A stretch of 64,000 nucleotides of DNA from Diploscapter coronatus. Its lineage: Eukaryota > Nematoda > Chromadorea > Rhabditida > Rhabditidae. Under the pieces are notes generated by a model that was given only the letters and a program-made list of their open reading frames with translations, did not search any database and was not told the origin of the DNA. The stretch spans positions 68,835,249-68,899,248 of the forward strand of contig OZ038423.1 of assembly GCA_964036155.1 (NCBI GenBank). The letters run 5' to 3'. A program made the position numbers and the translations under genes. Each line of letters begins with the position of its first letter. The first letter of the stretch is position 1. Below, one piece after another: positions 56,248 to 64,000 of this stretch.

Positions 56248-59200
56248 ATGCCACCAAGACTAACCCAGAAGATAATTGCCCTAATTACTCTAATTAGCTA
56301 TTTAATTGGAGCAATTAGCGCCCTATGTCCTGAGGGTTCTTCAGCGGTATTTTTTATTCCTCACAAGTTGAAGTTGCCGGTTGGTTCCGATACTTGCTTT
56401 AAAGATTGTGCGAAGAATGAGTGTACAGGTAATCTAAATAATTATCTAGATAATTGTAAATAGATATTTTGGTAATTAAGGAGTGAGAATTTTCTCGGAT
56501 GCCTGCTTCTCTGTTGATTTGGCTGATTACTATGGAAAGATTAATGAGGCTGGCTTCGTCAGGAAGCAGTGTATTCAAGGCTTGGATTTGGTTTTTACTA
56601 AATATATTTCGAAATTTGAAATACAATCCTAGTGAGGAAAAAAAATACTTTTGACTCTGATTTAGAATATTCAAATTTAAAGACTTTCTGTATTTACATG
56701 AAGACAGAGAGGGTAGGAAGTGTAGGAAAAGCGGGGAGCTAAGAAAAAGAGCCGCCTGTGAATACAATCATATGTGTATGTAAGCCGTATGTAAATACAG
56801 GAGGCTAAATTTAAATTCCGTGTAATCTAAATTTGATTTAATTAATTAGTTTATTATTTTTAGGAATTCAAAGAGCGATTACGGTAACGGAATACAGTAA
56901 CGCGACGATACAAATGAAAACCGAAATGATTTTGCAAACCAAAAATAAAATCGATTGTCTAGCGAAATGTGTGGATGAGGTTAGTTTATTTGTTTAAGTG
57001 CTTAGAAAAGTTTTATTTAACAATTGAAACACTTGGTGGTGATTAATGAGTGACCTGGAGCTGTTAATAAACTACAATAGAAACTTCAAATGTAACACTT
57101 TGAAGTTAAGGTCTCCTACTGCCGAAGTGTCATGTTCTATCCAGCGACGAACGAATGTCTTCTCAACTCTGCGGATTCATCGACTTCACAGTTAGAGTCG
57201 GAAGTTGACGGCTCCGAAGTTAACTACTTTGAGTTCCATAAGCTCAAGTGTAGGTCGATCGAAGTTTCTAATTTGTTCTCTGGAGTTTCCTCGAAGTTTG
57301 AGAACTTTTTTACTTCAGTTTTCATTGCTTGCAAATATTCTAAGTTTTTTGAAGATTTTTCATAAAGTTTTCTTGAAATTTCGAAAACTTCTTCGTTATT
57401 TTGACTATTTCCCATTCCAATCATTCCAAACTACAAGTGGTTAAATTTCTTACCCCCCACTTTGCTTACGACTCGTTAACTCATGCAAGATTTGGGTCAG
57501 AGAGAAGCGTTCCAGAAGAAAAGCGGCAAATTTATTCGAATCTTGTGAACGAAAGAAGAATTCACATTATATTAAAAAAAATATTCCATTTTCATCAAGA
57601 ACTCCTTGAGACATGTCTTTAGCCAACGACCCCTGTACTTCATCATTTCGACATACTTCTTATGAGAAGTTGAAGTTGTCTGGAGATGTGAAAATATACA
57701 ATGGAACTGATGGCTTGAGAAAGGTATTTATCTTGTCCAGCACAATTTCCGCAAAGAACGCCTAAATTCAGTGCTTGGACCGATGCGTCGACTGTGACGT
57801 AGTCATATATAATGAGATCTACTCCGAGTGCTTCGTAGTGCAGTTGGATTCCACCGGGCAGGCTCTCGATTTTGTCAACGAGGAATATCATGTCGGTTTC
57901 AAAACCATTCTGCTGAACCACCAATATTTTTCTTTGTCAAAATTCAGATCTTCACATCTTTGTGCAGAACCCCACAACCAGTCTGCTCCCCGCTGAATTC
58001 GATCTACATTGCTAGACACTCGCTGGATCTGGTCCAGAAGAAGAGTTGTCTGGAGGGGTAAAATCAAATAACTTTTTTTTTTTTTTAGATTATTATATAT
58101 TAAGGTGCATCGCCGAACCATCATGCATCTACGCGTACTCTAATGGAACCGATGGTTGCATTATTTCGTCAAAACCAAGACAGTTGACAGCATCAATCAC
58201 CAGGAAGTGCTCAGGGATAGAGCAAATGCCGTACGGTATGCTAGTATTTAAACGAGGAATTTATTATCAATTTCTCCGTAAATCCGCTCCATTGCTAAAT
58301 TTTAATGATATTTTTTATTAAAATTGACGATTGAGCAGATTTTTAAAGTGGTTGAATGCGACGTTTTTAACGCTTATCCGAAATCAATCATTCATACTGT
58401 TCGATGAACGAGCTAGAGTTTTCTTCTCTTATTCTCGACTTTTAGGAGTTCTATTCGAAGAACAAGAAGTGTGCCGACGTGCCGATAGCCAGATGCAGGT
58501 GGATGATGTCGATTTGACGCAGTGCATGCAGTTATGTTTGACGCACCCGACGCAGAGGTAATTTATTTCTTTCTTTAAAAATATGGTGGTTAAAACTTTT
58601 TTTTTTTTAATAAATAATACAACGCTGAGATAATTTAATTTTTTTTGGAAGAATAGATTTTGACTTAATTATTTTAAATAATACTTCTTTCAAAAGCAGT
58701 TCATAATTAATTTTTGAATACAACTTTTTTTTAATCAAGAAAGTTGAATGTTTAGCTGCGAAGCGATTTCCTACTACAGTAGAAAGCGAGCTTGTCTTCT
58801 TCACGATAACCTGATCGCGAAAGGAGATCGAAGTCTGGGATGTAGCTACTATACACTGAATATTATTCAGCTGGAAAGTATGCTTATTTTTGAAAAACGA
58901 AAACAAACCTAACGATAAGTTCGTCTTTGATTTTAGCTGAAACGAGAAAATCTGAAAGGAAGTCGAGAAAGAAAGCCCTTGGTACCAAGAGTAGCAAATT
59001 TGAGAATGGACTTATTCCGATAATAAGTGAAAGCTTTGACGATGTCAAGATTGAGACGATCTGTATGATGAACAGCATACAAGTCAAGGTTGGGGAATTC
59101 TTCTAATTACTAAATTTTGAAATGGCTGTCAAAAATAGATGAGATAAATACGAACTTTGTCAAGATCTATGAAATTTTATACCACGAAAAGTAAAATACT

Positions 59201-60903
59201 GAAGCTATTTTTTTAAATCATCGAGTCTCCAAACATTTCTGAAGCATTTTTAGATTTCCTCATCGCATAGCCTTCACGCCGACGTTTTCGTCAGAAACGG
59301 TCATGAATCTTGTTCTGTGAAAATCCGGGACGAAAAGGAGGGTGCCTTATTGATACCTCTAAAGGACAGCGGGTGTCCTTTGAAAAATGTACAAATTACT
59401 TTTTAAAATGGATTTTTAATCTATCTTTTAGGAAGGCCACATTTACTCGGCAATAATTATTCTGAAGAGTAATATGCGCACGGATATTCCTGTTATAACT
59501 AGCGAGGTTCTAAACTGCTAAATTGTTATTTTTAGGGAAACGTTGAGTTTTTAAGGACCGAATGTTCCAAATCGCCTGTAACTATTCGAATCAAGTCCAA
59601 ACCATCACTAAATCCAGTTTTATTAGAATGGGGTAGGATTCTGTAATTTTATATTAATTCTTAAATATAGTGGATTTTTAGTGACCCACACTTCACCGAG
59701 CTACCGATATCCGGGAAAGTCGAGGCCCATAAAGCCCTACAAATGGAGTTACGAGAGAAACGAGAGAAATTGGTCTTTTTTTAAAAGATTTTTTAGGTTT
59801 CAAGGTAAAACCTTCCAGACAAAATCAATAAGTGTCGGCCAAGAAGTGGATTTGGTGTTTAAGAGCAATGGTTTGATCAAGGGAGGGTATTTGGTTAGGT
59901 AAATATTTTTTGAAAATAGGTTAGCTAAACAAAAAAGAATTTAGAGAATGTATCGCTAGTAACAGTGATGGAAAGGATAACATGACGTTGATCGAAATGG
60001 GGTGAGCTTTTTTTTCTTTTAACTTCTTCGCATTTCTTTTCTTAAAATAGGTGTCCCTCTATGTCGGCATCCAACTTCATAATTCGAGGTGGAATCAAAT
60101 ATGACAAGGACGGTTTCTCGATACCTTTCAGGGCCTTTAGGTTAGTTTCTCTTCTTTAATTTTTGGAACAAAAAATTATTTTTAGGTTCCAAAATGGGGA
60201 TGACGTGAATATTTCTTGTAAAGTCGAAATGTGTGATAAGAAGTGTAAAAAGGTGGGAATATTTTTATTTTAAGGACAAACTGAAGAGCTACTTTATATC
60301 ACATAGCATCGTTATATACGAACAATTATGGAGGAATAGTGTTTATCCCACCTAATCCTGCCCTATTGCTATGTAACAATGTAAAGATTCAATGTTTTCA
60401 ACTTTTCGTCTTTTAGAACATTACCATTTTTAGCCGAATTGCCCGAAAAGAATCAGAAGAGAATCCGAAAAATTCGAGAATTTCGGGATCGGAACTATTG
60501 AAGAAGTCGAAATTTCTATGAAAGTCCTTCCCTTAATAGGTAAAAACTTTAGAAAAAAGCCCCCCTAATTACTTTAATTTGCGGCTAAATAAACAGCGCT
60601 CAGACATTTAGTGTAAATATTTTGGCCTTAAGAATTTAAAGGGCTAGATTTTCCTATTAAGCCCGAAAATTTTAGAAGGGAATAAGTTATTTTGCAAAGC
60701 AAATACTAGCGTTTAAAAGTGTTCTATTCTGAAAAATATTGAGGGACACCTTTAGAAAAGCTGATTTTTTAGACTCCACCCTCTTTTGCGTTAGCCAAAC
60801 GCTGTTCGTGACCATCTATTGTGTTCTCGGCGGTTTTATTGGGCTTCAAATAATTAGTTTAGTTTTTATTGTTGTTCGAAAGAAGAATAGCAAAAAGTTC
60901 TAG
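56248..60903 (+). CDS. PAN/Apple-ZP transmembrane matrix protein
   Basis: Twenty exons (56248-56428, 56481-56579, 56864-56979, 57111-57249, 57623-57723, 57772-57891, 57948-58057, 58105-58235, 58446-58557, 58756-58877, 58937-59088, 59254-59388, 59432-59506, 59536-59632, 59682-59898, 59945-60001, 60051-60140, 60186-60252, 60434-60539, 60773-60903) encode 785 residues. A signal peptide (IIALITLISYLIGAISA) precedes three or more PAN/Apple modules with repeated Cys pairs (CLAKCVDEVSYCRSVMFYP, CLDRCVDCDVVIYN, CMQLCLTHPTQSCEAISYY). A ZP domain spans ~450-705 (CMMNSIQVKISSHSLHADVF, GHIYSAIIILKSN). RIRR at 713-716 is a furin-type release site. A membrane helix at ~752-776 and KKKNSKKF follow. ZP proteins polymerise after cleavage into apical matrix or cuticle. 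PAN plus ZP occurs in NOAH- and LET-653-type worm proteins. The intron at 56580 seems to start with GC. The intron within 59682-59898 may be optional. Confidence 0.9.
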
Positions 60904-63900
60904 GTTTAAGTTTAACTTGTGTGTTTTTTCAAATTTATTATTATTATTATTTTATTATATATTTCATAGTTCCGAAATATATTAGGAGGAGTTCCAATTT
61001 TTTTTTGAATATCATATGAGTCGGACTCGAATTTCCTTTTCTCCTTCTATTTCTGTTTCATGCCATGATGTCGAATTTTTACCGGATTTACATAAGTTTC
61101 TCTCCATTTCAGTTTCGTTTTTTCGTTGTTCTTTTCACGAGGTGCCCATATGGTTTTGCTTTATTTCATGCTTCTTTTCCTATCAATCAATATTTGTCAT
61201 AATTTATTCATTTTATTGCAGAAGCTCGACCAATTGAGATAAATTAATAAAGATCCAATTTCATTCTCTGAAACTAGCACAATGGTTGCAGCCAATTTGA
61301 TGGTATTTCAATGGTTCATCTATTATTTTATGCCAGTTTTAATATTACGCAAAGCAGGGCTTGGCTTTTCAAATTTGGGAATCGCTTTTCTCCGAGTGAT
61401 CAATATTTTTTGAAAAATCGAAGAAAAGGCGATAAAATTTGCTTTTCGATCATTGTGCACTGATACGAACAAGAATTTAGTGACAAGGAGGATGCGAGAA
61501 AAAGTTCTTTGATTCCGAATTTTGAAGCCTTTCGTTTCATTTACCAGCGAGCTGTGTTGAGCCTTAGTGACAATTGTCAAATTTTCGTTTTTTTTCTTTT
61601 TTCCCCTTTCCTCTTTCCTTCGCTTTTTTCATACTATTTTTTGTTCTTTCCCTTTTTCTGCGTCTTTTCCCTCTCTTTCTCGAAACTCTCTGACGTCATA
61701 ACTTTACCTTCCCTCTTCTCGTTTGTTTCATATTGTTTCACTTTTACACTCGCTTATGTCTGTCTGACCTGACTTCTGGAAGAGTTATGAGTTTTTCTCT
61801 GACCCTCTCAATTTCCCAACCTATTTCTCTTCCCTCTTTTATCATTTTATCTTTTTCTCTGTCAAACATTTTTCATCTCCGAATTATCAACCAACCTTTA
61901 CTCTGCCAAACCGACATAGGTGCTTTTCATATTGATGTCAGAAAACGTTACCTATTTTCATGAAAAAGTCTCCCATTTAAAATGTTATAACAGCTGAATC
62001 ATTTCATTCTGAAAGATATTAAATGTATTTCTTTTCTGTCAAGATTCAGGAAATAATATGTGAGGGTTTATTTTAAGTTTTAAAGAATGAACAAATACGC
62101 TCCAAAATTATGCATGACAAGATCTATTCTTTTGATCATATTTTCTTTCCAGTCTGAAATTTTCGAACGCTTTAAAAATTTATCCAAGAGTGTGCTTGAA
62201 AAGCTTCAAAAATTTGTGGCACCACTTTCTGCCGAAATTTTCATTCCACATTTTCGAAAGAGCCCTTTATAACCAAAGAGCTTTGTGCAGGAAAATGCAG
62301 TCGAGTTGGATTTAGTTTGGCATAAGCAAAACAAGTTTGCTAGATCTCTCAGTTTCGGAACCCGCCCTCGAGGATTTTTTGCTGAAAATTATCTGATGAT
62401 ACAATATTTACTCTAAATCTCCGGTCTTGGGTAAATTATCCCGCATTTATTACGAATTTCCTAGGCTTTTGACACAAATATTTGTAAAAACTCGCGCTTT
62501 TTGCAGGAAAGGACAAAATTGCGGTTTTCTGGTTCGCACATATTTTAGGCTCGAAATTTTGAGAGACTTAGGTTCAGAGGAGTTTTCGAAATTTCTGCAA
62601 ATTTTACACCCGAAATTCTCATAGTTTCAATTTGTATCTGAGATTTTTGGTTTCGTAGATTAAATTATACGCAGCTTTATAACGAGTATGCGTCATTTCG
62701 GGTACTGAATTTTTTATTTTCAGACTAGAACGCGTCTCTATTATGTTGCATTTCTCATGCGTAAAGTACATAATTTCCGGGGCTTATAAAAATATTTCCG
62801 ACCAAAAATACACCATTCTACCTATTTTATATCTAAATTTTTCATCAGTCTCGGAATTTAATCGGGGCGAAGTCGATAGATTTTTGTGTAGTCAAACAGG
62901 GAAGAGACGTTGGTTTCTTATCAGAATTCCAAATTCCGAGAGACTTTTATGACTCCAGTTTATTTTTCTGATTTTTGAAAGGTCGATCGAATTTTATGCG
63001 GTCGCTCAAGGTTCTTTGTTATATTGAAAACGTAACATATTTCAGTTTTTGGTTTTTCCGCGTTTTGCGTCCACTTCTGTTTATTTTCGTACAATTCTAT
63101 GATTTGTATCACATTTTTTTCAAAATTCGAAGACTAAAGCTATTTCAGAGAGCGAAGAATAAATAAAATAGCTTCTATATGAGAAAGGTTCAATTTTTAT
63201 CCTTTTCAGAAAATTTGTATTTATTATCCTTCAAAAAATTTCCGACTGCTTACCTTAAAAATTCGTTTTTTGTCTTCGCGAGCCGACCAACCGAGCATAT
63301 GTTCCGAGGTTCTACCCTGCCTTTGTCAAATCAATATGTCCTGCTTTTTGTGCTGCTTTACTGCTAGAAAATTGACACGGAAATGGGAAAAACCCGAGGA
63401 TGTTTTCAAATGATTTGGCACACAGGGTTAGAGGCTCTTTTACAGCGCAATTTTGCCTCCGAGAAATTCTTTGATCCAGACAAATGTTTCGAAATTTTGA
63501 GATGAGATAGGAGTCTAGTTTTCTTCACTTCATCGGTCACTTTTGAAGGTACCTCTTTTAAAAAACTGAAACTCGATTTCTCATCTATATCCTTCCACCT
63601 TTGAATTTTGACTTAGTTTTATCAGATAGTTTTGATTGCCGAATATTTGTTTAGTTTCAGCTAGATTAGATGTTAAACCTAAAGTTTAGATATTTTCCCG
63701 CAATAATTTTTGTGCCGAATAATTACAAGTAGGGATGATCTCGACATTTATGCCGACTTTTTACTGTAGTTACCCCCAACTCCCCAAAACATGTGCTTTC
63801 GATTGTTTTTATTCAACATTTTTGCATTTTTCCCCGAAATGCCTTTGCGAGAATTTGTATTTATGATTCAGTACGTTGACAATGGGATAACATTTGCAAA

Positions 63901-64000
63901 ATTTCCTCGTCAAATTTGCAATTTTAATTGGTTTTTGCACGAATTCTGAACAAATCCCTAGAAAAATTCGAAATATACCAAATGCCCTTGCTCATACCAT
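60904..64000. other. 3 kb without a recognised gene
   Basis: Open frames are short, lack splice partners and reflect pyrimidine-rich composition. The tract 61590-61700 is nearly all C/T and includes CATACTATTTT, the reverse complement of the AATAGTATG motif. TTATTATTATTATTTTATTATA at about 60938-60959 and AATAAA near 61247 are possible 3'-UTR features of the PAN-ZP gene. Confidence 0.5.

Noticed and set aside
61509..61963. Overlapping plus-strand ORFs of 76-87 codons
   Set aside because: They are translated CT-rich low-complexity sequence.
1..64000. CRISPR arrays, bacterial operons, rRNA genes, intact tRNA genes
   Set aside because: No regularly spaced direct repeats, Shine-Dalgarno-led gene strings, rRNA motifs or foldable tRNAs were seen. 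The gene structures are eukaryotic.

Overview
This is AT-rich animal DNA, almost certainly from a rhabditid-type nematode. The evidence is many short introns (39-60 nt is common) with TTTTCAG-type acceptors, acceptor sites placed just before start codons as expected for spliced-leader trans-splicing, and families typical of worms (ShKT, ET-module and DB-like secreted proteins, PAN-ZP cuticle proteins, divergent G-alpha, Cys-loop anion channels). No bacterial genes, CRISPR arrays or operon promoters are present. I rebuilt gene models exon by exon. Almost all junctions keep phase, and total lengths agree with the known families.

Layout. 0-2.7 kb: intergenic. 2.7-5.7 kb (+): EB1 microtubule plus-end protein. 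6.6-7.3 kb (+): LSM5. 7.6-8.3 kb (-): SDHAF3 complex II assembly factor. 9.2-15.7 kb (-): a 20-exon PHF14-type PHD-finger protein. 17.2-18.6 kb (-): a 191-residue coiled-coil protein I do not recognise. 19.3-21.4 kb: a large foldback element. 21.4-26.5 kb: long, nearly gene-free stretch. 26.5-26.9 kb (-): a small Cys-rich protein. 28.1-30.1 kb (+): a 5'-truncated UDP-glucuronosyltransferase. 30.4-32.0 kb (-): a secreted Cys-rich protein. 32.7-34.0 kb (-): small uncertain ORFs. 34.4-37.0 kb (-): a GAB/SOC-1 adaptor. 37.9-40.9 kb (-): a Cys-loop anion-channel subunit. 43.0-46.5 kb (-): a G-protein alpha subunit. 48.4-50.8 kb (+): a pepsin-like aspartic protease. 51.0-51.8 kb (+): a ShKT secreted protein. 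52.5-54.1 kb (+): 3-hydroxyanthranilate 3,4-dioxygenase. 54.3-55.0 kb (-): an ET-module/three-finger surface protein. 56.2-60.9 kb (+): a PAN/Apple-ZP transmembrane protein. 60.9-64 kb: no gene recognised.

The genes do not form one pathway. They are a normal mixed metazoan neighbourhood: cytoskeleton, RNA processing, mitochondria, chromatin, receptor signalling, secretion and extracellular matrix. Several lie head-to-head or tail-to-tail with short spacers. The stretch from 48 to 61 kb is dominated by secreted or cell-surface products.

The most unusual layer is non-coding. Many introns and spacers carry perfect or near-perfect short inverted repeats. There are two related hAT-like MITEs with 8-bp target duplications inside introns of two neuronal-type genes, a ~2 kb foldback element, and a recurrent purine-rich motif. 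Three introns appear to use GC-AG splice sites. I found no convincing new multi-gene system. The intron-resident hairpins are the best candidate for something worth following.
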